Positions 12,801 to 26,775 of a stretch of 64,000 nt of DNA are shown in pieces. Position numbers and translations under genes: made by a program. The number at the start of each line of letters is the position of its first letter. Position 1 is the stretch's first letter. Source of the stretch: Rhabdornis inornatus (Eukaryota; Chordata; Aves; Passeriformes; Rhabdornithidae); contig VWZS01002669.1 of assembly GCA_013397075.1 (NCBI GenBank), forward strand, positions 3,320,217 through 3,384,216. The letters run 5' to 3'. Below the pieces are notes generated by a model. The model ran no database searches. It was not told the origin of the DNA and saw nothing but the letters and a program-made list of their open reading frames with translations.

Positions 12801-15800
12801 CTGTGCTGTCCATCTTACTGGAAATTACACAGCCCTTTTGCTAGAGTGGTTTTGGCAGCACTCGGAAAAGCTGCAATCACCAGCCATCTTTGATGTAGAC
12901 AGTTCCCCAAATGTCCCTGTAGGTCAGGACAAATTCCCCAAATGTGGCTGAACAGGCAAATACTGCAGGACCTGGGTTCTAGCCTCTGCCTGCTGGACTG
13001 ACATAGAAATTTGTGGGTTTATACCATTTTCAGATTTAAATATTTCAAAATACTTAAATGCTTGCTTAAGTTACTTGAATTTGTGGATTAGAAATGAAAG
13101 CAAGTTAGTTAGACTGCAATTCAGTACTTCTTTGCAGTGCACTTTATTATCCATGGCTCTCTTGGAATTTGTAGAGCAAATGCTTGTTCCAGTAATGCTG
13201 TACTGTCTATGATCTGATTCTTCTCTCAGTCCGATGGGGTTGTTCTCTTGCACTAGTGCGGATGAAAAGAAAATAGGAAAATGCTTCCAAAATCTGTCTT
13301 GATTGAGCAGCAAATGCTCAAACAAGATATTATAACTGCTGATGTTTTGTATTGTGACCAACTGCAAATTCTCAGTGACGGTGCGACTGCAATTATCTGG
13401 TGTATACTTTCCTGCAGTTGCAGCTATGGATGTCTTGAGAAGTTATTTTAACATGCTTGTTTAGTAGGGTATTTTGTTTTCTTTAGTGATGTGCCTTAAA
13501 AGCAACAACAACACAAAAACTCTGCTCCAGAGTACAGTATAAGAAATTTAATTATAAGCCAGACTTTTATGGCATGCTTCTGAGCTGGAATACGACATTT
13601 TCGTAGTGGAGCAGATAGTATCAAAATAAAAAGGTATTTATGCTGTAAAGTTTACTTTTAACATGCTTTAAAGGGCAGTTACATGGTGTGGGAATTGAGC
13701 GGGGCACCAAGTATTTCCTGTAACTTCTGTGTCACACAGAGGCATCAGGATTTTTTTCCCTCCCTTTCTCCCTACTCTGGTTATGCCCTGAGTTCATGTA
13801 GGTCATGTAAACTTCTATATGTGCACATTTTTCGTTAAGTCTTGAAATTGGCTGAAATTTTGAAATTGGATGTTAAAATTTTAGATGTAGTCATTTAATA
13901 ATTGTGGTTTTTTCCTCTGGTTGTGTTGCAAGTAATACATACAGTGCAGCCTTTTAAATCATCTCTCTCAAAGCTTTGTAAAAATCAGATATGAAATAAT
14001 TAAAAATTCATTTGAGGTTATGGTTGAGAATTTGGCCGATGAAAGGTTGAGTAGTTAGTTAATAAATGTTCTTGGGTAGCCTGACCTTTGGCTTCCTCAG
14101 GGTCACTTTGTGCCCTCTTCTGGGCCTTGGGATCATAAAGTCCATGAAGACTGGCTTTCTCAAAAGCTTGAGTGAAATTCGGTGATGGAAAAGCAAAGCG
14201 GGCCACAAATTGGCAGAGAACCTGAAGTACTGACAGATCCCAAACCCCTACTCTTTGTACTCTTGTATTAAAAAAATTATTTTGATATGATAACTTAGTA
14301 AATATTCCACTACAGGAATTCTACAGGATTGGTTTTTTGTCGTGGAGATGCTGAACACTGGGAAAACAAATGGTTATTTCAATAATATGTAGTTTTCACT
14401 GGGCCTCTAAATGTCAACAGGTAGGACATCAATTATGCCTCTAGTCCTGCTTAACTGTTTTTGTCTTAGGCATTTAAGCCATGGCCATCTTTGTTTTCCT
14501 TTTCTTCTTATATAAACAGGATAAAGCCTGGATTTGGAGGGCTGGTCCTTCAAACATAAGGGTTGCATACTTAAGTTTAGATGGGGGAAAAAAAAATCAG
14601 AATCTTGAAGAAATTCACAAGTAAACCCCAGCTGGCCTTGAAACACTTGTAATCTGTGGATTTGCAACAGAAGGTGTCAAACAGTATGTATATGTGCATT
14701 GAATTGTATATATATTTAATTGGATACAATGTAGACCAAAATGAAAATATTTTAGTTAAAATAATGCATGTTAAAAAATCATCATAGTGGTTAGAGGTAT
14801 GTGGCAAAGATATGAAAATCAAAACCTTGAGGGCTAATAGTTTTATGAAAATAGGTTAATTTAATTGATTCTCCCAAGTGAAAATGAAAGTATCTGTTTT
14901 CATGTATCTCATAGATTTCAGAATAGCCCTGTACCAGTACTAATTGTTTTTAACTGTGGAGGTGAGGACAGAAGCAGTAACACTAGCATTAGTCACAAGG
15001 CTGACAGAACTGCTGTGTGCCACATGCCTGGCTCTCTGTGGCTGTGTCTCTTGATTTAGAGGGGACACTTCCCTTCCTCATTCTTCCACCACTCCACACA
15101 TGTAAGGGTAAAAATAAAAGTTATGTAGATTGAACTACACTTGATAGGGAGAAGGGTGTTTTTGGACTAAGCCATCAGTCCTAGTCTTAAATGAGAATGG
15201 GCTAAAGTCCTAGTTCTGACCCAGAACGTGTGCTGCCACAGAGTCTGTCACTCCCCTGTAAGCTGGATATGTAGGTGATAGTGGGCAAATGCTGTTAGTG
15301 ACTAGCTTGTCTTTTGATGCCAGCCTTTGTAGTGGGCATCCAAACTGATTTCTGGGGCTCAATGGCTGCCTGATCTCCTGGGGTCCTTCTAGGCTGCAGA
15401 GTAAATGTCTAGCAAGTGGAAGGGGCAGCTCTTTTCACTGGGTTTGGGAGCAATCTCTCCAGTATTCAGAGCTGTATATGAACAGGCTGTGCCCTAAACA
15501 CTTTGTGGTCAAGATGTGTGGTTCAGCATAGGTAAGATTTGATCAATCTGCGGTGATCAGTCAAAATGTGAAATGCTGGGAGATTAAAATCCAGCCTCTG
15601 CGCTGGTGGTGACAGTGCTGCTGCTTTCATGGTGGTGCTCCATCATGTTTTGTTAGGATATGGATAGGGGGTTTTTCCCATTATGAGGAAATTTGTTATT
15701 TTCTGGTCTGAACCCACCTACTGGCAGTTGCCAGACACTGAAAGACTCCTCTAAAAGACCCTCTCCTGGTTATGACAGTGATCTCAGTAGAAAAAACTAC

Positions 15801-18800
15801 TGTCTCCGTATTGCTACTTAGGAACCTAGCTGCTGTGTCTACCTGGGGATCCCAGGAGAACATCCTGGAAAGCACTGCAGAGACAGAGCTGCAGCATGTT
15901 GCAGAGCTTGTTTTACCTGGGATTTCCAAGGCAGACTGGTGTTAATGGCCACACCAGGCAGCTGTTAGGAGGACATTGCCTTCTTCCAGTGCCTGTTCTT
16001 GTCCCAAGATCCTTTGAATTTACTTCCACTTTTGCCCCGTTAGCTCTTCCTGGTATCCTTTTGGTAGACTATTAGTCATTACATCTCTTGCATGTGAAAA
16101 ATTCATTCTGTTTTATGTGGCTACTGAGTATTTAATCTCAAGCCTTCCTGTTGTTTTAGCACTGCGTGTTTCTAGTTAACACAGTAATCTCTGCTGTCAT
16201 GTATCCTTGCATTAGTCATTCCTATCAAAGGCCTGATCCAGTGTGATTTAATGTAAGAAATTATTCTGTTAGCCTAAATGCAAAAATCTGTTTTTCTTTT
16301 CCCCCCTCTTTTGTTTTTCCCCCCCTCCATCCCACTGTGCATTGTATAGGCTTTTTATTTATTCTGCCAGATTGACAAGATTATAAATGAGAGCTGCATA
16401 TTGAAGCCTCTAATTTTTCATAAGTAAATGAATTAATTTATCATAGCTGTTGTGTTTTATTGCTGTCTCAATGCCAGACTGGCCAGCTTCTTTATTTCCC
16501 CTTTTACCTTCTAAATACTGAATCCATGTCATTGTGTTTGACAGCTTTCTGGTTCCCCTGTCAGATGCAATTTGGTGCTAATCACATTTTCTTTGCTTAG
16601 TGTCAGTGGTACAGGCCATGCATAATATTCCTGTATGTCCACTTATTTACTTGAAACACAGCTGAAATATCTTAGGTATTAATCTGATGAAGCTACTCCA
16701 TTAGAATGCAAAAATGGTGCTTGAGTAGTAAGATAATGCGGTGTGGCAGATGTGCAGTAGATAACACCGAGGCTAAAGTAGTGATCTTTATCAAGCTGTG
16801 ATGTATTTTATTTGTTGGTTTTGCATACCTTTTCCTAAAAAAAAGATTATAATCAGTTCAGGTTCATTAGAATGGTGTCACTTATGATTTAATTCCTTTG
16901 TGATCAAACTATGAGAAACTACTTCTATTCTTCCCTCCACGCCCCATTTTCTAAATACAGGGTGTTTCTTGTTTTTATTTGTTTGCTTTTTTTTTTTTTT
17001 GTTCTTTTTTTTGTTCAAGTCATGGGACACACTTCATATATGCTGACTTTTAATGGGAGTGTTCAAGTCTTTCAGTTACTCATTTGGAATGCTTCAACTT
17101 CCTGTTGAAACTGTTCATATATCTCTGAAGTTTTCAAAGCTCCTATTACCCAAGGCCTGAATACTTAAAATTTCAGTAAGATCCAGTAGTCTGTTATTGA
17201 AAACTAGAGGATGCTGTAGGTTTTCCTCTCCTACCTCCTACAAAGGTAGGTTTGCTTTTGCCTTAATTGTATTGAAATTATACTTCCTAGTATGTTTTTT
17301 TCAGTTACCTGGTGATGGTTCTTTTTTGTATGTTTTGAAAGTCTTCTTTACCAACGAAGAAAAGTGCATGTTTCTGGAAGACCTTGAAACTATAGGTCCC
17401 TGTAGTGCGTATCAGGAATTTGGGTTTGGTAGTATTTACCTACTGAATTATGCATTTTCTTTGGTTTCTGCATGTTTTTGTCTACTCCGAAATCCTGCCA
17501 TGTACTCCTCTGCTGCTGTATAGAAACAGTGATGATGGCTTGTGAAAGACCCAACTGCTTCAGAGACTGTTCAAATATATTCTCCCTTTGAAAGAGTGCA
17601 TTTAAATATGAGATTTGGGAAAGGATATAGTGTTGATGTGTCATAAAATGGATAAATTTTGAGAAATGTATCATTTATGAGAAAATTCAGACTAATGTGT
17701 GCCTGTCAGCCACATAGACAAGGATTTTTTTTTGTAGCAGCACTGCCTACAGATGAGCCTTGCAGCTTGGAGTCTATTTTAGATTACATGTGGATATTAG
17801 GAGTAAGAGCTTCTGTGTAGTGACTCAGCAGTTCTAAAATTCCCATCTCTTGGTGTGGGAATTCTGTTCCCACACAAAGAAAACTGAAGCTGGAAAACAA
17901 GCTTTATGGAGAGCACGTGAATTCTGCTTAACAATATTTGCATGTCACTGCAGACAGATTTTGTGCTTCCAATAAAGCATTTTGGCAGGTAATTAAAGTG
18001 CTAGTCATTACCTGGTGGGGATTTCTAAGTAAGTTATTTCGCACAACAGGCAGTTTTGTCTGTTCTGTGAGAACTCTGGATTCTTGAAAACTGCAGCTTC
18101 ACCTGAAACTCCAATGAAGGATTCTAATTTCAAATACCTTTCTATTTTTGTGAAATCTGCTATTGTTTGCTTGAAGCAACATGGCTCATGATGCTGAAAT
18201 TCTTTCCTTGTAAAAAGAACAGGTTGAAAGTCCTTTCTGCTTTTTGCAGTCAGAGTGCTCACACTGACATGCAGGGCTGTTGTGGTGTTGTAGATAACAC
18301 AAGGAGTGGGACCTTTAGTTCTGAGATGTTTCATTGGTTTTGTGGCCAGTCGTGGGCATGTGATTTGATGTAGCACATGTGTTCTTCTGTATGGAAAAGT
18401 AATACCAAGACTTCGTGAAGTGCTTGAGCTATTAACAGAAAATGTTAGTTAGCAGAAAAGATAATTTCATTTCACTTGCAAGAAGTAGGCTGAACTCCAG
18501 GTTTGTCATGAATATCGTGTACAATCTTGGATAAAGCAGATTCTTTGTGCATTTCTGGCTCTTGGTAGAGTAGGAAGGATAATTCTGCTGTACTTCAAAA
18601 GTCTTTATGCAAAATATATGTGCCACACACATGTATTTATACACACAGTGCCATTCTTGTATTTGGTTATTTTTGTGACCTTCCATTGTGAGTGCATAGA
18701 TAGAGTGTGCTGTTAGTAGCAAATAAGCTTAGTGAAACCAGTGCAGTTTTCTGGACATATAGAGTTTAGGTGCTTCAATTGAAATTAAGGAATTTGAATG

Positions 18801-19534
18801 TAGCTGTTGCAGTTTTTTTTGTTTGTGCAAATGGAAAATGTTTAGTAACATTAACACTTCATCCACTGAGAATATGTGGAAGTTCTTCATATTGTCTTAC
18901 ACTTTTGGTAGGACATTAATTCAACTTTCTTTTTTTTTAAATAATGGAATACAATACAAAATAATTCCTGTTTATTAGCAGAGCTGCTGGCTTTTTTGTA
19001 TGTGTTCCTTTTTAGAATGCTTCAACAGTATTTGTATATGCTTTACATTTCCTAAAATATTACTTTGTGGTCAAAGGCATCCAAATCTATATAATGATAG
19101 TGGAGCTACAACTGAGGATGGGATTTGTGGTACCTTAAAATCGTTTTATCCCATTTAGGTAAAATTACAGGCATTTCATTGTGCTGCATTATATTTTAGG
19201 GTGTGAATGTGAATTTTTTGGATTTCTTTTACTTATATTTTGTTGTTGATTTGGGAAATATTCAAAGAGTTCCAAAGTAAGATTTAAGTGAATATATTCA
19301 ACCTTTAGCCTCTGTGCTGAGATTCTCTGTGGTGATGATTAATTGGTAATGTGAACATCTGTGAGGAAATAGTGGAAGTGCTAGACTTTTCAGAGGGGCT
19401 ATGACTGGTTGGTAGGTTTCATGTTCATATGATGTGGAAGTACCCACAATATAGACAAGTCACTTGCTGTCGGTGACTCAGGTGATTTAATTTGTGTTTT
19501 TTAATAATGCCTGAGGAAATAGTAGTTGAGTGCC
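6861..19534. other. Intron 2 sequence, no gene seen
   Basis: AT-rich sequence with T tracts (for example 14 T at 16987-17000), a GTGTATATATACAC palindrome at 7610-7623 and a short GC-richer piece near 9970-10120. The candidate element at 16.3-16.6 kb is listed separately. Nothing else is supported. Confidence 0.6.
16331..16640. promoter_or_regulatory. Possible conserved non-coding element (intron 2)
   Basis: Even-composition AT-rich sequence without homopolymers, containing homeodomain-type cores (tgaattaattta), a TGACAG Meis-like site and gtgctaatcac. This is typical of vertebrate intronic enhancers, but conservation cannot be judged from one sequence. Confidence 0.2.
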
Positions 19535-20044
19535 TTACTGGGTGTTGGTGAAGCTCTGATCTGGTTGGATGTGCAGTACCTCGTAGTACATTTCTGCTGG
19601 TGTTGTGGGGAGATCTGTAGACCAATCAAGTTGATCAACACATGTCGAAGATGGGGAAGAGTAATGGTAGAGTCCTGCAGGTGTGAGTGGGGATATGACT
19701 GAAATAGAGATGTGCAGAGAGAGAATGCAAGTTGTGATGAAGGTGTATGACCCTGGATCCCCTTTCATTTGCTGCTGTTTGTCTGGGTATGAAGTGGCTG
19801 GGGTGGACAGGTGCTGTTTGCATGCCTGTAGCTGAAGGGTAGCTGTTTGCTGGGATCTCTCTCCTGTATGGAGTGTCAGGCTGCTCTGGCTGTTCCCACG
19901 AACAGCACCACGTGCCATCACATGCAGCAGAGAGAAGCATGTAAAGGGAAGGGTGCACCAGGTCTGGTGGCTGACAGTGTTCCAAGTGCCTGCTTGAGCT
20001 GGGCTGTTCCATCTGCTGGCAGGCTCCTGGCTGGCACCTGCCAC
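19535..20044 (-). other. Longest open frame in the window (169 codons), probably chance
   Basis: A minus-strand frame beginning MAGASQEPASRWNSPAQ is open for 169 codons. The same DNA is open in a second minus-strand frame (125 codons) and partly on the + strand (113 codons). This is what a stretch short of stop triplets gives, not what coding selection gives. No domain, signal peptide or membrane segment is recognisable. An A13-GGG-T7 run follows on the + strand at 20083-20105. Confidence 0.25.
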
Positions 20045-20105
20045 CTTGGTGCAGTTGAAATTGAAATATGCTGTTTATATGGAAAAAAAAAAAAAGGGTT
20101 TTTTT

Positions 20106-23100
20106 CTTCGTCCTCCCCCCAGATGTGCCATATTGTAGCTTTAAAGGAGCTTAAAGGAAACCATCTAGAGACTCCTAAAAATGAGTGATTGTTTTTCAAA
20201 GCTTGCTAAAAATACCAGTATGCAGGAAATCCTGTCAAGGTTGTTTTTCAGTAACATGTCTTCCATACCTGGTGTGAAATGAAAGTTGAAGCAGTGCTTG
20301 TTTGGTGCTCTTGGGTATGGAAACTTTCAGAAAGGGTTAGGTGCATAATCACATCAGCAGTTGTTGCCTCTTTTGTTCGCTTTTAATGCAGCTGCTAATG
20401 GATTCAGGTTTTTTTTTGTTGGTTTTTTCTTTTAACAAAACATCAGTTAATGTGAGAATTAATATCTGATAATGGGGAGCAAGAAATCTTTGAATGTTAA
20501 TGGTATTATGTGTGCTCTCTCTACCCTTTTATATTTGCATTCTAATAGGATTCGAATATTTTAATGGCATAAAAAAATCTGTAAAGAGATTGAGTGTGGG
20601 TAAACCCTCAGTGATGCACTTTTGGATGAGAAATTTGGGTTGCTGGTGTATTTCACTGTCAGTGTAACAACTGTGTTGATTGCAGAATGGAAAAATGCTT
20701 TAGTAGTTAGTGGGTTATGTCCTGAGATCCTGTTTCCTAACCATAGAGTGAACTGCCTGAAGTCTTAAGTTATTGAAAAGTGAGCAAAAATGTATTTAAA
20801 GTAATCGGATTTCAATTAACTATATTTCTGTATTTATTTAAAAGAATCATTGATTTTCACTGATTGATCACCACTAAAACGTTGATGTGCAATCAAATGT
20901 CTTTACATTAAATTTAACACTTTTTAGAAAGAGGAAAATGCATTATATGCATATTTATGCAATGATACTTAGCATACATTTATTCAGAGTCTTAATTTTT
21001 ACATTTAGCTTAGGAAATGCTGAGTGACAGTTCTTATTTAGTAGACTATTAATTCCTTCTTCATGGCTTGTGTCAAGCTAGTTTTAGTAATTGAAGTTCA
21101 ATTAAAGCTGCGGAGAACTGAAATGAATTTAGTTAAAAAAAATGGGAAGCATTCTGGATGTGTATTGGGAAGAGATTTGAATTTAAAGCTGATATATTGA
21201 AAGAAGCAGTTTGCAGGTGATGCATGATAGGCTATGCAGCTGATAGGGTAGATGAGACCAGGAGGAATTTCTCAGGGTCTTGGAGTGAATGGAGCTCAGC
21301 TCTTGCATTTGGTTGTTTTTCAGAGGCTGTAAAAAAGTGAGACTAGTAAGTTTCCCTGCTTTGCAGTGGTCAGATGATTTTTCATTTTGAATGCGCTTCT
21401 TCTTGAGCTGAATTGCCTTGATAAACTGAAATTAGAATATACTCTTTGTCAAGAATTGTCATCTACTGCTCTCAGTAGCTCATAATTTTATCTCTTCAGA
21501 AAGCTCTAGTTTCATGAGCTCTGTGCTTTCCCCTTTTGTGAGTTTCCTTCAAATGCTGCACAGGACGTACTTCTTGTGAGCAGCTCTTTGGAGGGTAGGA
21601 GTTGACTGTGGAAGCCTCCTATTTGTTTTAGTCTAATTTGCATTACCTTACAGATGATGCAGCAGCCTACCTGTCTCATGCTGCCAAGTTGTGGTTGAAG
21701 TGTAGATCAGAAATTATTAGTATACAGTTAGAATTCGGGTGGAATGGGGTGGTATGTCCAAAGACTGATGCCTCAGATGAGTCGGGAGAAGCTGTAGAGT
21801 TTCCTGGTGGAGTCTGAAAGCACAGAATGAGAGAGGAGGCAAAATGAAGCATGCTAGTAATTACTGTGATGACTTTGGATGGAACTGCCCTCCTTGCCTC
21901 CTCCCTGTACTAAAGTCCTGAAGGCCAAGTGGCCAAGTACTAAGGAGTCATTAGTTGCTACTGATGGAGGGAAGTACCCAGAAGACTTGGAAGCACAACT
22001 CTGCAAGCTTCATTTTGATTCCAAACTGTGCACTATTCCCATGTAACCTAAGCAGCATGTATAGGAAAATGCAAAGAACAAAAAAAAAAAACAAAAAAAA
22101 ACTTACCACAAATATGGTCAGAACTTCTGTTTAGAGTATGTATCCCTTGTCACATTTTTTATAATGTCTTTGTGTTTCACTTGTGTTAGCCAAACTTACT
22201 TAAAATTAATTCCAAGTTAAAATGTAGGAAAAAATGTCTTTTATCTGTGCACAATGTTCAGTTCTGTTTTGATATATCCCATGTAGTAGATATTTGGCAG
22301 ATTTTACTTTGTCATGTAATGTCTTTGAAGAGGCGATGCATTTTTTTTTTGTTTCTGTTTCTCAGCTTTTCTGAAATCCCTGAATCTCCATGCAAGGGAT
22401 ACATGGGGGGTGCACTTCTCCTGAGCATTGACCTTCTGGGGCAAGCTGTCAGAAATGCCATTCTGGTGTGGTGTCAGTGTTAGACCATGGAGCTCCCAGT
22501 GAGAACAGCCAAACTGAGCCTGGCCTTTGGGTACCAGGCTGCAGCATCAGCCTGTGTGGTGTCCTGATTTGATTTCTAGATTACAGTACGATCTGGGAGA
22601 GAAAGGAGTGGCATTTTTTTTGTCTTAAACATCTCTCTCCAGTTTGTGTTGAAGTGAATAGTGGACATCCTGGTGTTCACCAGCTGTGGCTCCCATTCAT
22701 CGCTAATGGAGCGTATCGTGTTTTGGTTTGGGCTTTTTTTTGTATGTTGGTAGGTATGGTTTTGGATTGGTTTATTTTTTAAAGGCACATAGATCTTTAA
22801 ATCAGAAGTAAAGGTACTGTCAGGGACCTATGTGAAGACCGGTGTCAAGTTCTGCAGTGTGTGTGGGTGAATTACTAATAAAAAGCTATTTAACTTACAT
22901 TGGATAGAAACCCTTGAGATTTGATTTCAGCTAACTGTGAAAAAAACACTTTTAGTCTCTTGGACAGAAAATAATTTGACTGGGGGATAAGGATTCAAGG
23001 CAGAGTTAATATATTTGTTAACTTGTCTGAAATTTTTCTGTGTGGATTTTTTTTCCTCTTGGGTTTTCTAAAGCCTTAGAAGCTTCAAAGAGCAGCATGC

Positions 23101-26100
23101 CATTATGAAATTGGGGCTTACCTGGAGGGGGCTGAACGCTCAGTGTGGCGTAGCCACAGAAGAACAGAAAGACATCAGCATGCAAGAACTGAGTCAGAGG
23201 AGCAGGAATGTCATTCTCATAATATGATATTGGTTTCTTTTCTCACATTGGAAGAAAAAATGTTTAAAAAATCTTCCATAAAAGTTGACAAAGAACTGAA
23301 TCAATATTGTTAGCTTTATCTAACAACTTAAATATTCATGTATTTCAGGTTCTTTGAATAATGCTGGGTAGCAAGGTGATGTGGCAGTGAGGAAGGCAAA
23401 TGTATTTCTCCTACGAATCCTTTCAAGTAGTAGCAGTAAAGATGCAAAACCTTGAATTTTTTCTTACAAGGTCTGGTGAGACCTCAGCATGAATAAGTCA
23501 GGAAATAGCCATGATCACTTTTCTGGAGATGCCTAAAATACTGAGCTGGTTGTTTGCCTTCAGTTTTGATGACTCTTTGTGATGTTTAAGATTTTGGAAG
23601 ATGTAGGAACAACTGAAAAAATTCAGGAGAATTTTCTATTAGCTGAAAGTGTTTTACGCCTTTCCCATTGTGTTGTTTATTAAGTAGTATAGCTTGCTTT
23701 TGAAAGTGGAGCCTGGTATATCATTCACTTTGAGGGTTTTTATATAAAAGTGCTTTGCTTTATGAATATAATTTAATCATTTGTAATGAGGAGTGGAAAA
23801 ATGGATGAACAAGCTTCTCTCTGAAAAATCACGTTTGAAATTTCTGAGTAATGATCTGAATGGTCCAAAGTCATTTATTCCCAAGGCATATCACTGTTTT
23901 GCAGAATATTCAAACTACTGTAATCAAAATTAAACTATGCCCTAAGCATGAAGATTATTTTTTCCCAAAAAAGAAAGCTTTGGATCGCATTAAACCAGTA
24001 ATTCGGAGTGATAGGACTTGGTTAATTGAATTCTACATCTTGGCTAAATGTATTCTTCAGTGTTTTTTATTATCTAATAAAAATTTTTAGTTTAATTACA
24101 GTAGGTGAGAAACAATGCTCTATATATAGCAGTATATTCAATACAACAAAAAAGTTCCCTTTTCTTTCAGGTTTTTCATGCAGGGGAATAGTCTCCTTAA
24201 GAAATGGGAAGATAATTTTAATCATTGCTCAGCGGTTAGACTTGCAGTCCACATTTTTATAGCTAAATGTTACACAAAACTTTGCATCAAGTAAATGTTC
24301 AACAGTGTACTTAATAGGGTATTGAAATTCAGCCTTACAAATGTGGTTTGTGTCAAAATCCATCTAATGAGCAATTATAATATCACTTACAGAAAATATG
24401 CTTTGGTTTTACCTTTTGGATCCTATACTATTGTGGAAGGACAAGGACATTACTACTATTGTAATTATTTGAGTATTTTTTTTCCTTGTGCATTCTGTTT
24501 TAATAGGATGTGTTCATATATGAATAACAAGAATCACTCCAGGGGCAGAAAGGTATTTATGTGATGTCTTGTCTGCTTGCAAACACATTAATGTCCAAGA
24601 TGTGCATAACACACATGCATACATTCATAGCTGCTACTAACTTTGGAAATACCATTTTTCTCAGTTGAATTCTGAATTTTAATGATCAGAAAACCTTAAA
24701 AAGATGCTTAATTTTACTGTGGATCTTGGACATGATGTCAACATTTAATTTGTTTACTAAGAAATTAAGGAACTTATCTATGCAATTATGCTGTGGGCAG
24801 CTAATGTTAGGGTAAAAAAATGACTGAAATTTATAATATGTAGATCATTCTTTTAAGGAGTATAATGAGCAAGGCAGCAGTAGGATGTCTGTTATGAACT
24901 GATTGCTGAAATGAGTAATTCTTATTGAAGGGGTTTTTGTTGTTGCCAGGGATGTGACTATCTCTAGAAATGTTACTTTTAGTTTCATTGTTTTCACAGT
25001 AATGGTGCATTAAAGTGTCAAGTCAAAATAATTTTTTTCTAGCCCTTCTGTTCTGGTAATTTATTTGGGAATATGTATTTGTTTTTGGAACTATTGCGCT
25101 GCTTCTAAAGTTCCTAAATATTTCACAATTTTGCCTGTTACTGATCTTCTGAGACTGCATAACTTTATAGGTTTCTTCTTCAGTTGCTGTAGTCTTCATA
25201 AATTGGTTTGTCTTTAAAAAAGAAAAAGAAAACACAATTCTTCTGTGAGTGACAATAATTGACTTTGTAGTCTTCTATTAATGAGTATGGTGAAACAATT
25301 GATGTGAACTAGCCAATTGCTAAATACATTCTGAGGAATTTGATGATACTGTTGCATTTCTTCTAAACGTCTCTCCCGTCTCCTCGTGTTCCTCTGTCTC
25401 AAATTTTATGCATAAGAGCATCATGACATTTAGGAGCTTTCTTTAGAGACATGATTGCTAGAGGTCAAGATCAGCTGACTTCTACTCAAGCATATATAGG
25501 GTCATGATGATTCTGCAAATGAGGTCACTATGTGAAAGGCAAAAAGTGTTTGTTTTCTAGTTTTTTCAAAGGGCCATGCATACTTTATTATAATGCACTA
25601 GAAAGTGCCTAGGAATCCTGTGTATTGACAGAATTAATAACAAACTAGGAGATACTGATAGCATTGGTTTATCATAAGGGTCAGACCTTTCCTCATCAAG
25701 GTGACAACTGGTTTTGTAAGCTTACTTTTGCCATTCTAGAGCCTGACATATAAACTGTCAGAGACAGGGCAAATAATGCAGTCTCACTGAGCAAGGCATC
25801 AGTAGGAATAGGACTCTTGGCAGTTGTAAATACTGAAATGTTTTTCTGCACAGACAGAAACACAGTGTGAGAACTGCATGACGTGTGGCAACATCCCAAG
25901 ATTTATCAAGCCTGTCTGTACTAATGGAAGTTGTTGTGTGTGCTATGCTGTACAGATGGTTTTACACTTTCTGATGGGTTTTACAATTCAAGCATTTTTT
26001 GTGCTGCTTTTTTTTTCCGCTTCCAAAGTTCCATTGCCCCATCCTGTAATGTCCTCTAAAAAGATCAAAGATGTTTAAACCGTACAAACAATTAATTCAT

Positions 26101-26284
26101 ATGCTGTCATTGAGTAATTGGGGCTAAAGCAAAAACATATTTTTGCACATGATGCATATTGTCAATTCAATGAGAGAAAATAAGAAAGAGTGACTTGGTA
26201 GAATTTGTTCTAGGTTTGTCTCAGGTTTGCATCTAAAAAACTTAAGTACATACTCAAAAGCACTGCCAAGGGAAGCAATTCCAT
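20106..26284. other. Intron 2 sequence, no gene seen
   Basis: Mostly AT-rich unique DNA with the A12-C-A9 tract at 22.08 kb. I found no CR1 signature, RNA gene or splice-bounded coding segment here. Confidence 0.6.
22080..22101 (+). repeat. A12-C-A9 tract
   Basis: Twelve A residues, one C and nine A residues. The sequence before it (cctaagcagcatgtatagg) has no polyadenylation signal at the right distance, so a retrocopy tail is not supported; simple slippage is enough. Confidence 0.9.
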
Positions 26285-26775
26285 CTGTTTGGCATTTGTG
26301 AGGCCACAGCTGGACTGTTGTATTTAGTTTTGGTCTCCTTTGGTGCAAGAAAGACACTGACATATTTGAAGCCAGCTCAGCACAAGATGACCAGCAAGAT
26401 CAGGGATTGAACGTGAGGCTTGGGGAGAACGGGTAAGTGAACTTCTTAGGATGAGAGAGATTGTAGAGGAGACTGCATCCTGCTCCTTGAAAGTCCACAG
26501 AGAGAAAAGAAGAGGTAATGGATATTAAATGGTCATGAGGAAGAGTCTGTTAAGATATGAGAGACTTCTTTTTTTGCACTACAAGGGTGGTAAAGCACTG
26601 AAACAGATCGCCAGAGACTTGTGGAATATTCACAATATTCTTGGGGATGGATAAAAATTGATTCAGCAGCCAGAATCAACTTTAAGTTTGAGCCAAGTGC
26701 CAGTATGGTCCTACTTTGAGTGGAAGAGTAGACCAGTGACTTCCAGAGATCCCTTTCAACCTAAATTGTTCTGTG
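26285..26775 (+). mobile_element. CR1 LINE fragment, old, 3' part
   Basis: It begins in the region encoding the reverse transcriptase C-terminus (gaggccacagctggactgt, equivalent to the RPHLEYC motif of CR1) and continues through a diverged copy of ggtggtaaagcactg-aacagat near 26586. It ends with tccctttcaacctaaattgttctgtg at about 26775, an eroded CR1 3' end. The heavy divergence and many small gaps suggest an old CR1 subfamily. It is 5' truncated and has no intact reading frame. Confidence 0.85.

Noticed and set aside
14018..14206. Minus-strand frame with protein-like composition (YDPKAQKRAQSDPEEAKG)
   Set aside because: It looked like a retrocopy of a small conserved protein, but I could not match it to a family and there is no poly(A) tail or flanking duplication. 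A translated search would settle it.
19535..20044. 169-codon minus-strand open frame as a gene
   Set aside because: Two or three frames are open at once, no domain or known protein is recognisable, and there are no matching splice sites or promoter signals. Chance in a stop-poor stretch is the simpler reading.
22000..22101. Processed retrocopy ending in the A12-C-A9 tract
   Set aside because: No polyadenylation signal at the proper distance, no recognisable parent gene and no flanking duplication seen.
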